Assembly: GCA_965205925.1 (NCBI GenBank)
Contig: OZ242183.1
Location: 1,178,001-1,242,000, forward strand
DNA length: 64,000 nt
Direction: 5' to 3'
Source of the DNA: CAYRJD01 sp965205925
GTDB taxonomy: Bacteria > Actinomycetota > Acidimicrobiia > Acidimicrobiales > Poriferisodalaceae
Both the position numbers and the translations under genes were made by a program. Shown in pieces: positions 33,501 to 42,625 of the stretch; position 1 is the first letter of the stretch, and each line of letters begins with the position of its first letter. The notes below the pieces were generated by a model. It was not told where the DNA came from and did not search any database. It worked only from the letters and a program-made list of their open reading frames with translations.

Positions 33501-35572
33501 CTCCCGCACCATCTACGTAAGTGGTCGGTCGCTTCACTTAACTCAAAACTACGTTTCATCGGCGGCACCGATTTCAGCAGTTGCTGTTTAGTCGCCTTGG
33601 TCCATTTAGTTACTAACCGTGAGTCCATCACCGCCACAACTCCGTGATCATTTGCTGTGCGAATCAGTCGGCCTACACCCTGCGCGAACAAGATCGCAGC
33701 GCTCGCAACCTGAACGGTTGAAAAAGCATTTTGCCCAGCAGCTTTTGCGGCATCAAAGCGAGCGGAGACAACTGGGTCATTGGGTGGAGCGAAGGGCATT
33801 TTGTCAATCGTTACCAACGAAAGCGCTGGACCGGGAATATCTATTCCTTGCCAGAAACTTTTTGTGGCACAGATAACGGTCGCAGGATCTTCCATGAGAG
33901 CGTCAAGCAGTTGCACCTTTGTGTACTCGTCACCTTGCTGCAAGACCCTGATCGAATCACTCAACTGAGCACGCAAAGCAGGCACTGTTTCCCGCAGTGC
34001 CTTCCAGCTAGCGAACAAGGACAACGTCCGGCCACCTGCGGCATTGATCAAATCAAGCATTACCGCTACAGCTGCCTCGCGAAAGCCGTCGTCGTTTGGG
34101 TCCGGCAGGTGATTTGCGCAATACAGCAAAGCGTTTTCTTTGTAATCAAACGGGCTAGCCACCTGGAGATACTCGTGCCTTGGCAGATCAGGGTCAGATG
34201 AGTCAGGGTCAGGCATGCCGAGCTTGTGAGTGAGGTACAAGGGGAGGGTGGCGCTAGTCAAAAATGCCGTTCGGTTAGCCCACAACTTCTCTCTTAATAG
34301 CGTCCTCACCGCTAGTGGGGACACGCGCAAAATTAGAGAATCAGCTTTTCCATCGGACTGATGTTGCGCATCGACGTAGACAATGGACCCGTCGTCCGCA
34401 CCAGCGAAATGGCGAACATCCGCTAGCAGTGCGTTCATCTCGTTGGTGAGCATCGATTTGGGAATTTCATCGAGCAAGCTTCTGTCTGCTTGTTCAGGGG
34501 GTCGGGTTGAATCGCCGTGGTGTCCATCGTTTAGAGAGGAGATCAATTTCTCTAGTAGGCCGTCAATTCGCAGCAAGACCTCAGCGACATCTTTCGCCGC
34601 ATTGTTCGCCAAAGGCTTCAGCGATATCCGTTTTCCAACGTGATTCTTTAGAGCGCCTTGAAGCAGGTCGGCAAGAGCATTTAGATCTTTGATTCTTTTT
34701 TGATCTTCTTGCGCAGATAGCAATCCTGCGGTGCGGTTCATTTGGGCTGCTTGCTTAGCAAGTTTCCTTAGTTGCCAATGTGTTATCTCAATGCTGAAGG
34801 CTTCCGTAGCGATGTCTTCAAACTGGTGCGCTTCGTCTATAACCACAAAGTCATGCGAAGGTAAAAACCCATCTCTGGTTAGATTTCCCGCGGCTAATGC
34901 GAAGAGAGATTGGTTGGTGATTACGACGTGAGCCGCTGCGGCTCGGTCTCGCGCAAGCTCAGCAAAGCACTCATCACCAAACTGGCACAGCGAGCGACCG
35001 AGACATTCTCTACCAGTTACCGTCACCTGCTGCTCAACGGCGAATTGAGGTTCAAAGTCAAGCTCAGCAAGGTCACCGATCTCAGTTTCGTCCGCCCAAG
35101 CCAGCACTTTTTCAAGCTGATCGGTGTACCCCTCCCTATCTCTAACGGACTTCTCACCAAGCAGGTCAGGCAGTTGGTCAGGCTGATTGGCGTGTTGATG
35201 TAGCCGCAAGCGGCAGGCGTAGTTGTTTCGGCCTTTCAACACCGTGTAGTTCAGCTGTTCATTCTCAGCCGAGGTGTTTAGCGTTTTGGCTATCAGAGGC
35301 ATGTCCTTGTTGGCTAGCTGATCCTGTAGCACCTTGGTGGCAGTCGCAACTATTACACGACGACCAGAAAGCACCGCAGGCACCAGGTAGGCCAAAGACT
35401 TTCCAACTCCGGTACCAGCTTCAACCGACAAGTGTGATCCGTCATTAAGCGATCTTGCTGCGGCACTAGCCATATCGGCTTGGCCCGCTCGAGTTTCGCT
35501 TCCATGTAGTTGGCTCGTCACCTTTGCAAGGGCAGCAAGAACCTCTTGCACGCCAGATTGGTTATCGGTCAT
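33497..35572 (-). CDS. dinG: DinG-family ATP-dependent DNA helicase
   Basis: An XPD/Rad3-type superfamily 2 helicase of 691 residues. Motif I is EAGTGVGKSLAYLVPAVL, motif II is DEAH (FVVIDEAHQFEDIA), and motif VI reads FAQGVGRLIRTANDHG. Four cysteines between motifs I and II (YACRL, then RECLGRSLCQFGDEC) are placed to hold the [4Fe-4S] cluster known in DinG. A further helicase segment is FASWKALRETVPAL. DinG resolves R-loops and other structures during replication. It is convergent with era and transcribed away from uppS. Confidence 0.9.
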   Translation of the reverse strand: MTDNQSGVQEVLAALAKVTSQLHGSETRAGQADMASAAARSLNDGSHLSVEAGTGVGKSLAYLVPAVLSGRRVIVATATKVLQDQLANKDMPLIAKTLNTSAENEQLNYTVLKGRNNYACRLRLHQHANQPDQLPDLLGEKSVRDREGYTDQLEKVLAWADETEIGDLAELDFEPQFAVEQQVTVTGRECLGRSLCQFGDECFAELARDRAAAAHVVITNQSLFALAAGNLTRDGFLPSHDFVVIDEAHQFEDIATEAFSIEITHWQLRKLAKQAAQMNRTAGLLSAQEDQKRIKDLNALADLLQGALKNHVGKRISLKPLANNAAKDVAEVLLRIDGLLEKLISSLNDGHHGDSTRPPEQADRSLLDEIPKSMLTNEMNALLADVRHFAGADDGSIVYVDAQHQSDGKADSLILRVSPLAVRTLLREKLWANRTAFLTSATLPLYLTHKLGMPDPDSSDPDLPRHEYLQVASPFDYKENALLYCANHLPDPNDDGFREAAVAVMLDLINAAGGRTLSLFASWKALRETVPALRAQLSDSIRVLQQGDEYTKVQLLDALMEDPATVICATKSFWQGIDIPGPALSLVTIDKMPFAPPNDPVVSARFDAAKAAGQNAFSTVQVASAAILFAQGVGRLIRTANDHGVVAVMDSRLVTKWTKATKQQLLKSVPPMKRSFELSEATDHLRRWCGS

Positions 35573-35684
35573 AGCATCAAAGAAGTCGTCACAGCCTCAT
35601 CTTGCTAGCAGGTGGATGTGACACACGAGGGCATACCCAGCCGTCTTCTACCCTGCGTTAGCAAATGCCAATGAATGTGCTTGA

Positions 35685-36404
35685 ATGAGCGAAACCGACC
35701 TCGACCTGTCGAGTCTGCCTTTGCATGTGGCTTGTGTGATGGATGGCAACGGACGCTGGGCGCAAGCGCGTGGTCTAAAGCGCACAGAGGGCCACGCAGC
35801 TGGTGAAGAATCTTTGGTCGATGTGGTTGAAGGCGCTGTTGAGATAGGTCTCAAATGGCTCACCGTCTACGCGTTCAGCACCGAGAACTGGCGAAGACCA
35901 GTCTCCGAGGTGCGATACCTGATGGATTTTAATGAGACGTTGCTGACGCGCCGAGCGCATGAGCTGCACGAGCAAGACGTGAAGATTCGCTTCATTGGGC
36001 GACAAGGCAACCGGGTTCCAAACCACTTACAAGAGCGCATTCAAGAAACTGAGGAGATGACGCGCAACAACGCTGGGCTGAACTTCACAGTGGCATTCAA
36101 CTATGGAGGGAGAGCCGAAATCACCGACGCCGTTAGAGCATTGGTAACGGCTGGTATCTCAGGCGCTGACGTTACCGACGAGTCTTTAGCGAGCTATCTC
36201 TACGAACCAGCAATGCCAGATGTTGACCTGATGATCCGAACCTCAGGCGAGTATCGCGTGTCCAACTTTTTGCTTTGGCAGGTGGCTTACAGCGAGCTCG
36301 TGTTCACTGAGACGCTATGGCCCGATTTTCGTCGCGCGGATTTGTTTACGGCCATAGCGGAGTATCAAAGCCGCGAACGCCGCTTCGGTGGTTTAAACGA
36401 TTGA
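35685..36404 (+). CDS. uppS: Isoprenyl (undecaprenyl-type) diphosphate synthase
   Basis: A cis-prenyltransferase of 239 residues that makes the polyprenyl diphosphate carrier for cell-wall synthesis. The substrate-binding DGNGRWAQARGLKRTEGH segment is complete, followed by LTVYAFSTENWRRP, NFTVAFNYGGRAEITDAVRA and the C-terminal MIRTSGEYRVSNFLLWQ and YSELVFTETLWPDF. The chain-length class (C50 or C55) cannot be fixed from sequence alone. The ATG at 35685 has no clear Shine-Dalgarno. It is followed 7 bp later by recO, so the pair is likely cotranscribed. Confidence 0.94.
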   Translation: MSETDLDLSSLPLHVACVMDGNGRWAQARGLKRTEGHAAGEESLVDVVEGAVEIGLKWLTVYAFSTENWRRPVSEVRYLMDFNETLLTRRAHELHEQDVKIRFIGRQGNRVPNHLQERIQETEEMTRNNAGLNFTVAFNYGGRAEITDAVRALVTAGISGADVTDESLASYLYEPAMPDVDLMIRTSGEYRVSNFLLWQVAYSELVFTETLWPDFRRADLFTAIAEYQSRERRFGGLND

Positions 36405-36411
36405 TACCACA

Positions 36412-37137
36412 ATGGTGCTGTACAGGGATCGTGCGATAGTCACTCGTACCCACAAGCTGGGAGAAGCAGACAGGATTGCAACGTTGATCACACGCGACAA
36501 CGGCAAGGTACGTGCCGTTGTCAAAGGTGCCCGGCGAACTTCCAGCAAGCTGGGCGCGCGTTTAGAACCACTGCGACATATAGACCTGCAGTTGCATCGC
36601 GGTCGTGGCGACCTTGACACAGTGACCAGTGTGCAACCCGTTGGTCATTGGCCGAATCTGCGCTCAGATCTAGGCAGGCTTGGTAAGGCTCTAACAGTGA
36701 TTGAAGCAGTCGAGCAGGTCAGCGTCGATCGTCGTCGTGACCGAGAGATATACGACATGTTGTGTGGAGCCCTTACCGAGTTGGACCGTCATGATTCAGT
36801 TCTGCTGGTACCAGCGTTTTTGCTAAAGGTATTAGACCACGAAGGTGTTGCCCCACAGTTAGATCGCTGCGCAGCAGAATCCAATTGCCAGCAGGGTGAA
36901 TCCGTCGCGCTGGATATCTCACTTGGGGGAGTTGTTTGCGAAAAACACCGCCGAGGACGCAAAACCTCACAATCCACCTTGGGTGTGTTGCGTGCCATTC
37001 TGTCCGGCGGTTTGCGGACGGTTTTAGAAATAGAAAAGGGCGCTACAGCGCAAGAGGTGGATGCGCTGGTGAACTCAATATGGGAGTTCCGAATGGAAAG
37101 AAACCTGCGCAGCCGTAATCTGTTAGAGAGTTCTTAA
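36412..37137 (+). CDS. recO: DNA repair protein RecO
   Basis: RecO helps load RecA on SSB-coated DNA with RecR. The OB-fold N terminus is clear (YRDRAIVTRTHKLGEADRIA, then VKGARRTSSKLGARLEPL), followed by the helical domain. The zinc site is unusual: CAAESNC replaces the normal CxxC, and the second pair reads VVCEKH, leaving three Cys and a His. Zinc binding may be retained through the His or lost. The length of 241 residues is normal. ATG 36412 starts shortly after uppS. Confidence 0.9.
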   Translation: MVLYRDRAIVTRTHKLGEADRIATLITRDNGKVRAVVKGARRTSSKLGARLEPLRHIDLQLHRGRGDLDTVTSVQPVGHWPNLRSDLGRLGKALTVIEAVEQVSVDRRRDREIYDMLCGALTELDRHDSVLLVPAFLLKVLDHEGVAPQLDRCAAESNCQQGESVALDISLGGVVCEKHRRGRKTSQSTLGVLRAILSGGLRTVLEIEKGATAQEVDALVNSIWEFRMERNLRSRNLLESS

Positions 37138-37172
37138 GCAAAAGTACTTGCGCAAGAAGGTGATGTAGCAAC

Positions 37173-37619
37173 GTGCAGTTGAGAGATTCAACGATCGCTG
37201 GCTTGTGTCTATTTCTGATGGGCTTGGCTTGGTTGGTGACCTTTCCCGCGTATGAAGCCATTGAGTACGAAGGCATTGACAACGACCGCGTTAGTTGGTC
37301 TTGCGGTATCCCCATAACCAATCTCGCTCCGCCGCCGGTGGATTTAGATGAGGTGCGTGTAGATCTGATTGCTCTTGATGATCCTGATCGTGAGAGACCC
37401 AGCGGATTGGCAGACGGTCAGCAGGAAAAAGTAGAGAGCCAGCACCCGCAGTGCGCTGGTTTAGCTCGCACACAGCTAGTGCTTGGTATTTTTTGTGCTG
37501 TGGCAGGAATCTGGCGTGGGCGTCGGTGGTGGGTGAACAGTGCCGGTGAGCGCGCAGAGCGAAAATTCAAACGACTGCACGAGCGAGCTTCGGGCAAGCC
37601 GCCTTCGAAACTGTTTTAA
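37173..37619 (+). CDS. Uncharacterised two-helix membrane protein
   Basis: A 148-residue protein not recognised from any family. It has a hydrophobic N-terminal segment (IAGLCLFLMGLAWLVTFPAY), an acidic extracytoplasmic stretch of about 70 residues with Pro/Asp-rich sequence and three cysteines (SCGI, HPQCAG), and a second hydrophobic segment (TQLVLGIFCAVAGIW) followed by a basic C terminus (RGRRWW, AERKFKRLHER). Both termini are therefore probably cytoplasmic. The GTG start has AAGGTGAT upstream. It lies between recO and glyS and seems to belong to the same transcription unit. Confidence 0.7.
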   Translation: MQLRDSTIAGLCLFLMGLAWLVTFPAYEAIEYEGIDNDRVSWSCGIPITNLAPPPVDLDEVRVDLIALDDPDRERPSGLADGQQEKVESQHPQCAGLARTQLVLGIFCAVAGIWRGRRWWVNSAGERAERKFKRLHERASGKPPSKLF

Positions 37620-37657
37620 CTCGAGTAAGAGATAGCAACAGCAATAGTCTTGCGAGC

Positions 37658-38974
37658 GTGCCAGCCGACCCTGAGTTATTCGACAAGGTCGTTAATCTTT
37701 GTAAGCGTCGCGGCATCATCTTCAACTCCGCCGAAATTTATGGTGGCTTCCGTAGTGCTTACGACTACGGGCCGGTCGGGGTACAGCTTCTACGCAATGT
37801 GAAAGATGCATGGTGGCACTCCATGGTGCAGCTGCGCCACGATGTTGTTGGCCTGGATGCATCCATCCTCAGTCCGCCACAAATTTGGGAAGCGTCGGGT
37901 CATCTACAGAATTTCACCGATCCGTTGGTTGACTGCAAAAACTGTCATCAGCGCCATCGTGAGGACCAGCTAGCAGATCCAGACACCTGCCCGGCGTGTG
38001 GCAAGTCTGGAACCTTTACCGAGGCTCGTCAGTTCAACTTGATGTTCCAAACCCATGCTGGTGCAGTTGCTGGAACCGGCAGCGAAGTTTATCTGCGTCC
38101 TGAAACCGCTCAAGGCATGTTTGTTAACTTCAAAAATGTGCTTGAGACCACCCGCAAGCGACCACCATTCGGTATTGCGCAAATCGGCAAGTCGTTCCGC
38201 AACGAGATAACCCCGGGCAACTTCGTGTTTCGCACGCGCGAGTTTGAGCAGATGGAGATGGAGTACTTCGTTCCTCCCGGCGAGTCGCAACACTGGTACG
38301 AATACTGGTTGCAAGAACGTATGCAGTGGTATCTAGATCTGGGAATATCGGTGGAGATGTTGCGATTGCGACCTCATGAAGACGATGAGTTAAGCCACTA
38401 TTCCAGCGCTACCAGCGATGTGGAGTTTTTGTTTCCATGGGGTTGGGGGGAGTTAGAGGGGATTGCTAACCGCGGCGATTATGACTTGCGCCAACACGCA
38501 GAGCACTCAGGACAAAAGCTGGAGTTTTTTGATCAGACCCGCGACATGCATTATGTACCACATTGCATTGAACCGGCCGCTGGAGCCACGCGTTCTGCTA
38601 TGGCATTTTTGATGGCGGCATACAGAGAGGAGACGGTACGAGACGAAAAACGCACCGTACTTGGCTTGCATCCTCGCTTGGCGCCCTACAAGGTGGCAGT
38701 GCTACCACTGTCTCGCAAGGATGCGCTACTGGAAGTTTCCGAGCAGGTATTGGCCAGTTGTCAACCGCATTGGATGTGTGATTACGACGTGACACAGGCG
38801 ATCGGTAGGCGTTATCGGCGCCAAGATGAAATCGGGACACCATTATGTGTGACGATCGATTTTGAGACGCTGGATGATCAGGCGGTAACCGTGCGCTACC
38901 GCGACACCATGGTGCAGGATCGAGTTGCCATTAACGAGCTCGTTGCGCACATCGAACAATGCCTGGGTCTGTAA
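37658..38974 (+). CDS. glyS: Glycyl-tRNA synthetase (dimeric, eukaryote-type)
   Basis: A class II synthetase of 438 residues that charges tRNA-Gly. The motif 1 region appears as IYGGFRSAYDYGPVGVQLLR; a zinc-type insertion has CKNC and CPAC; motif 2 lies in FGIAQIGKSFRNEITPGNFV with FRTREFEQMEMEYF; motif 3 is in PHCIEPAAGATRSAM. The anticodon-binding domain (VAVLPLSRKD onwards) closes the protein. The start GTG is at 37658. No T-box leader is visible in the 38 bp upstream. Its end overlaps the next gene by 16 bp. Confidence 0.95.
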   Translation: MPADPELFDKVVNLCKRRGIIFNSAEIYGGFRSAYDYGPVGVQLLRNVKDAWWHSMVQLRHDVVGLDASILSPPQIWEASGHLQNFTDPLVDCKNCHQRHREDQLADPDTCPACGKSGTFTEARQFNLMFQTHAGAVAGTGSEVYLRPETAQGMFVNFKNVLETTRKRPPFGIAQIGKSFRNEITPGNFVFRTREFEQMEMEYFVPPGESQHWYEYWLQERMQWYLDLGISVEMLRLRPHEDDELSHYSSATSDVEFLFPWGWGELEGIANRGDYDLRQHAEHSGQKLEFFDQTRDMHYVPHCIEPAAGATRSAMAFLMAAYREETVRDEKRTVLGLHPRLAPYKVAVLPLSRKDALLEVSEQVLASCQPHWMCDYDVTQAIGRRYRRQDEIGTPLCVTIDFETLDDQAVTVRYRDTMVQDRVAINELVAHIEQCLGL

Positions 38975-40440
38975 AAGCCACTTTGCTGCTTGAAGCGGCT
39001 GGCTGCTCGCCTGGCTATGTCGCAGGCCAGGTTCAGACTTCTGCGGCTGCTGCGTTAGATGCGAGCGCGGCAGGTGTTGCTGTGATCCTTGTAGTGCCGG
39101 AAATTTCTCCGGCTGACCAGCATGTGATGGAGCAGATTGCAGGAGTTATCACGGCTCGCGGCGGTTTTAGCAGCCATGCAGCGATCGTTGCCCGGTCGCT
39201 TGGAATTCCGGCGGTATGTGATGCTCGCTCCATTGAACTAGTCAATGAGAGAAACGAAGGAGTCGACGAACTCGTTGTTGGGCTACCCGGCAGTGCTCGT
39301 GTTACTGCAGGCACCATGATCACCATCAACGGTGACACCGGTGAGGTCTGGTTGGGGGAGCGTCTTGACGTGCAAAGTGGAGCTAGCAAGCAGGTTGGAG
39401 TTAACAAGCAGGTTGGAGCTAACAAAGTGAGCTCTGCTGACCGAAACACAGCTGCGGGTCGAGCAGGCTTTGCGACGAGCTTTGAGGTTCTTGCCAATGC
39501 TGACAATCGAGCTGAGGCGCAACGAGCACGCGAGTTAGGAGCGGCGGGTATAGGACTGTGCCGAACCGAGCACATAGTCAATTCTCCCGTGCTGCTGAGA
39601 CTGTTGCGTGACTTGGTTGATGCAGGTTCGGACACTGGAATCGTTGAATCTTTTGTTCAAGCTCTGCAAGCTGAGTTTTCCGAACTGCTCGAAGGTGCGG
39701 GCGCTCTACCTGTCACGGTGCGTTTACTTGATGCCCCACTACACGAAATAAGTCACAGCCGATCTAACCAGGCCAACCAATCTGACCAGGCAGTCCAAAG
39801 CAGCTTCTGGTACGAAAGCAATCCCATGCTCGGTATCAGAGGAATTCGTCTGGCGCATCTGAGGCCAGACATTTACATTGCACAGGTAACCGCTCTGGCC
39901 AATGTTGCGAAGTCATTCCCTGATACAGATCTGAGCGTGTTATTACCGATGGTGTCAACTGCAGCTGAACTAACAGAAGGAGTGGAGTTGGTAGGTCAGG
40001 CTTGGGAAGCGGTGCAGGGCAAAAAAGCCCACCGTCCACGAATCGGAGTGATGATTGAAACACCGCGTGCTGTCTTGGTTGCAGATCAGCTAGCTGAGCT
40101 GGTGGACTTCTTTAGCATCGGTTCAAACGATCTAACGCAGTTCACATTCGGGTTTAGTCGCGACGACCTGGACACTCGTTTGCTTGCGTCTTACGTAGAC
40201 GCAAGCCTGCTGGAAGCCAACCCATTCGTAACCCTGGACAAGCAGGGAGTGGGAGAGCTGATTGGCCTTACTTGCCAACGCGCTCGTGCTGTCAAGCCTG
40301 AACTGCCAGTAATTCTGTGCGGCGAACATGGCGCAGATGAAACATCGTTAGGCATCGCTTACAAGCTCGGTGTCAACGCAATCTCATGCGCGTCCCGCAA
40401 CATCACGGCAGCTCTAGCCGCGGCGGCGAAGCTCAGTTAG
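38959..40440 (+). CDS. PEP-utilising enzyme: swivelling His domain plus PEP-binding barrel, no ATP-grasp domain
   Basis: The 493-residue protein corresponds to the C-terminal half of pyruvate, phosphate dikinase or PEP synthase. The phosphohistidine segment is ITARGGFSSHAAIVARSLGI. The TIM-barrel part has FEVLANADNRAEAQRARELG, GIGLCRTEHIV (PEP-site Arg), SNPMLGIRGIRL, GVMIETPRAVLVADQ, FFSIGSNDLTQFTFG and the catalytic-Cys segment ILCGEHGADE. The nucleotide-binding ATP-grasp domain is absent and the protein starts with 30 residues ahead of the swivel domain. It may need a separate phosphodonor partner or be a regulatory form. Two tandem repeat tracts interrupt it. It overlaps glyS by 16 bp; a glyS neighbour is a recurrent place for such genes. 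Confidence 0.78.
   Translation: MPGSVKATLLLEAAGCSPGYVAGQVQTSAAAALDASAAGVAVILVVPEISPADQHVMEQIAGVITARGGFSSHAAIVARSLGIPAVCDARSIELVNERNEGVDELVVGLPGSARVTAGTMITINGDTGEVWLGERLDVQSGASKQVGVNKQVGANKVSSADRNTAAGRAGFATSFEVLANADNRAEAQRARELGAAGIGLCRTEHIVNSPVLLRLLRDLVDAGSDTGIVESFVQALQAEFSELLEGAGALPVTVRLLDAPLHEISHSRSNQANQSDQAVQSSFWYESNPMLGIRGIRLAHLRPDIYIAQVTALANVAKSFPDTDLSVLLPMVSTAAELTEGVELVGQAWEAVQGKKAHRPRIGVMIETPRAVLVADQLAELVDFFSIGSNDLTQFTFGFSRDDLDTRLLASYVDASLLEANPFVTLDKQGVGELIGLTCQRARAVKPELPVILCGEHGADETSLGIAYKLGVNAISCASRNITAALAAAAKLS
39379..39426 (+). repeat. In-frame 18-bp repeats in the PEP-utilising enzyme gene
   Basis: GGAGCTAGCAAGCAGGTT and GGAGTTAACAAGCAGGTT are followed by a partial third unit. They encode G-A/V-S/N-K-Q-V repeats between the swivel domain and the PEP-binding barrel. 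Confidence 0.93.
39763..39798 (+). repeat. Second 18-bp repeat pair in the same gene
   Basis: TCTAACCAGGCCAACCAA and TCTGACCAGGCAGTCCAA encode S-N/D-Q-A-x-Q units in a loop of the barrel domain just before the SNPMLGIRG motif. Confidence 0.85.
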
Positions 40441-40450
40441 AGCATCGGCC

Positions 40451-42424
40451 ATGTTCATTCTCGAAGACGACGTACAACGAGTCATCGAAGAAACCGACAT
40501 CGTCGCGGTTATCCAACGTCACGTTGAGCTAAAAAAGGCTGGTGGCTCCAACTGGAAAGGGCTGTGCCCGTTTCATGCGGAAAAAACTCCGTCGTTTTCA
40601 ATCAGTCAAAGCAAGGGCTTGTATCACTGCTTCGGTTGTAAAGCATCCGGCAACGTCATTACCTTTTTGCGCGAGCACGAGCATCTGGATTTTCAAACCG
40701 CCGTTGAGCAGTTGGCTGCGCCGTTAAACATCCCGCTTCGTTACCGAGGTGGTGGAGATCAAGGTGCGCGTCAACGCAACAAGCAGCTAATAGCACTACT
40801 TGACCAGGCAGCGGACTACTACCACCAGCTGTTGCTTAGTTCCAAAGAAGCCGGCAAGGCGCGCGCATATTTGCGTGATCGCGGTTACGACAAAGAGTTG
40901 ATCGTCAAGTATCAGCTGGGGTATGCCACGAGCGGGCGTTCACAGCTAGCAGATGAACTGTTGAGTAACCCACAAGATGCCAAGACGCCGACAACCCCGG
41001 AACTGTTGGAGATGGCAAATCTGGCTTATCTAGACAAGCCGACTGATAACTCACCTGGTAGTAAGCCAGCGTTGCGCGACAGGTTCAGAGATCGTGTGAT
41101 GTTTCCCATTCGAAACGAAGCAGGCAGCACAGTTGGGTTTGGCGGACGTTTATTGCCCGAAGGTCGCGGCCCAAAATATTTGAACTCGGCTCAAACACCG
41201 GTCTACGACAAGAGTCGCGTGCTCTACGGACTTAACACCGCCAAACGCGCTATCACATCTCAGAAATTTGTTCTGATCTGTGAGGGGTATACCGATGTGA
41301 TCGGCTTCGCGCTAGCTGGCTTTGATAATGCTGTCGCAACCTGTGGTACCGCTTTAACCGAGCAGCACGTTCAGCTGTTGGCTAAGTTCACCAAACGGTT
41401 TTTACTGGCCTTCGATTCTGACAGTGCCGGCGAAGCTGCCACCGAGCGGTTTCACCAATGGGAGCAAAAATACGAGCTTGAGGTAGCGGTGGTCGAACTG
41501 CAGGTTGGTGAGGATCCTGGTCAGTTAGCAATTAGCGATGCACCTGCTTTGCGAAAGGCCGTAGAGGTTGCACGCCCATTCTTTCGTTTTCGAGCGGACC
41601 GTGTGCTGGCGCGCCATGATCTCACCCAACCCATCACGCGTGGTCGTGCAGCTGATGAGCTCGCCAGAGTGATTGCTGTCTATCCAGCTGACCTGATTAC
41701 TGAGGCCGATGTGGAGCCGTTGGTAAAGCAGTTGCCGATGGAAACAGGGGATTTCATGAAGCGTGTCATAAAGGCGCGTGAGCAGTTAGTGGAAGAGGAA
41801 AGCCAGAGCGAGCCCCCCTCGTCCTACAACGAAGACAGGTACGCGCCACCACCAGATGTTCCACCTCCGGATCTGCCGCCACTGGATGTTCCGCCACCGC
41901 AAGACCATCTTGATGCTCAAACAGAGCAGCTTTCGTACACAGCTAGCACCAGACCTCCAGCCGTAGAAATCGCGGTTCTAGAGCTCTTTCGTCTAGAGGG
42001 TCAAGCGGTAGCTCCTTATTTGGTGCAAGAGATGTTCCAGCATCCACTCACGGCGGCTGCATTCGAATTCATGAGGAAAAAGCAGCCAGAACAAGCTGAG
42101 CAAACCAGCCAAACCAACACAACGCTTTCTGAACCAGATAATCAGACATTGGCCAAGGTTGAACAGTTCGCAAATGACATGGATTTCTCTGATTTCTCTA
42201 GGCAAATGAGCGAACTTGACAAGTTGCAGGTGGCCGGCCAAGCAATGGCAGCGGCAATTGAAAGAACGTCGCGTGACGGAAGGTCTCCTGTTTGGCTAAA
42301 AATGAGCGACAAGTTCAGCGTGCGAGTTGTATCTGAGTTGAGGGGATCTGAGAACGTCCAGAAAATTCGTGAACTGCTCATAGAAGCGGCCGTTTGGTTC
42401 GTGCAGCGCCGCCAAGACAGTTAG
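40451..42424 (+). CDS. dnaG: DNA primase DnaG
   Basis: DnaG makes RNA primers at the replication fork. The 657-residue protein has the N-terminal zinc domain (CPFHAEKTPSFSISQ and CFGCKASGN), the RNA polymerase core with VGFGGRLLPEGRGPKYLNS, the Toprim segment VLICEGYTDVIGFALAGF with TCGTALTEQHVQLL, and the acidic metal site LAFDSDSAGEAA. The C-terminal helicase-interaction region is poorly conserved and is preceded by a Pro-rich linker made of four 15-bp tandem units. The gene follows the PEP-utilising enzyme by 10 bp and ends the + strand block before the tRNAs. Confidence 0.95.
   Translation: MFILEDDVQRVIEETDIVAVIQRHVELKKAGGSNWKGLCPFHAEKTPSFSISQSKGLYHCFGCKASGNVITFLREHEHLDFQTAVEQLAAPLNIPLRYRGGGDQGARQRNKQLIALLDQAADYYHQLLLSSKEAGKARAYLRDRGYDKELIVKYQLGYATSGRSQLADELLSNPQDAKTPTTPELLEMANLAYLDKPTDNSPGSKPALRDRFRDRVMFPIRNEAGSTVGFGGRLLPEGRGPKYLNSAQTPVYDKSRVLYGLNTAKRAITSQKFVLICEGYTDVIGFALAGFDNAVATCGTALTEQHVQLLAKFTKRFLLAFDSDSAGEAATERFHQWEQKYELEVAVVELQVGEDPGQLAISDAPALRKAVEVARPFFRFRADRVLARHDLTQPITRGRAADELARVIAVYPADLITEADVEPLVKQLPMETGDFMKRVIKAREQLVEEESQSEPPSSYNEDRYAPPPDVPPPDLPPLDVPPPQDHLDAQTEQLSYTASTRPPAVEIAVLELFRLEGQAVAPYLVQEMFQHPLTAAAFEFMRKKQPEQAEQTSQTNTTLSEPDNQTLAKVEQFANDMDFSDFSRQMSELDKLQVAGQAMAAAIERTSRDGRSPVWLKMSDKFSVRVVSELRGSENVQKIRELLIEAAVWFVQRRQDS
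41846..41905 (+). repeat. Four in-frame 15-bp repeats in dnaG
   Basis: Units such as CCACCACCAGATGTT and CCGCCACTGGATGTT encode P-P-P/L-D-V/L. They form a Pro/Asp linker at about residues 466-485 between the core and the C-terminal domain. Confidence 0.9.
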
Positions 42425-42458
42425 CCGCTAGCTCGTAGGGATGTATTTTCGAGCAACG

Positions 42459-42531
42459 CTCCGGAGGTGGGGCTCGAACCCACGACACACGGATTAACAG
42501 TCCGTTGCTCTGCCAACTGAGCTACTCCGGA
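42459..42531 (-). tRNA. tRNA-Asn (GTT)
   Basis: Read on the - strand the gene begins TCCGGAGTAGCTCAG and ends CTCCGGAG. The acceptor stem pairs TCCGGAG with CTCCGGA, the D arm is GCTC-GAGC, the anticodon stem is CGGA/TCCG around loop CTGTTAA with anticodon GTT, and the T arm contains GGTTCGAGCC. The discriminator base is G, as expected for tRNA-Asn. The 3' CCA is not encoded. Confidence 0.96.
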
Positions 42532-42625
42532 TCAAGACGGGGCAAGTTCAACCCCCGTAGGCATTTTGCAGGGTAGCGCCAAACGAAGCTGCTGTTTGCT
42601 GTGTGACTAACTACAGGTCGCTGTC

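Noticed and set aside
37138..37657. T-box riboswitch upstream of glyS
   Set aside because: The interval is mostly occupied by a coding frame for a two-helix protein, and no T-box sequence is visible in the remaining 38 bp.
42425..42458. Bidirectional terminator between dnaG and tRNA-Asn
   Set aside because: Only a 5-bp GCTCG/CGAGC pairing with a 14-base loop is present, too weak to support.
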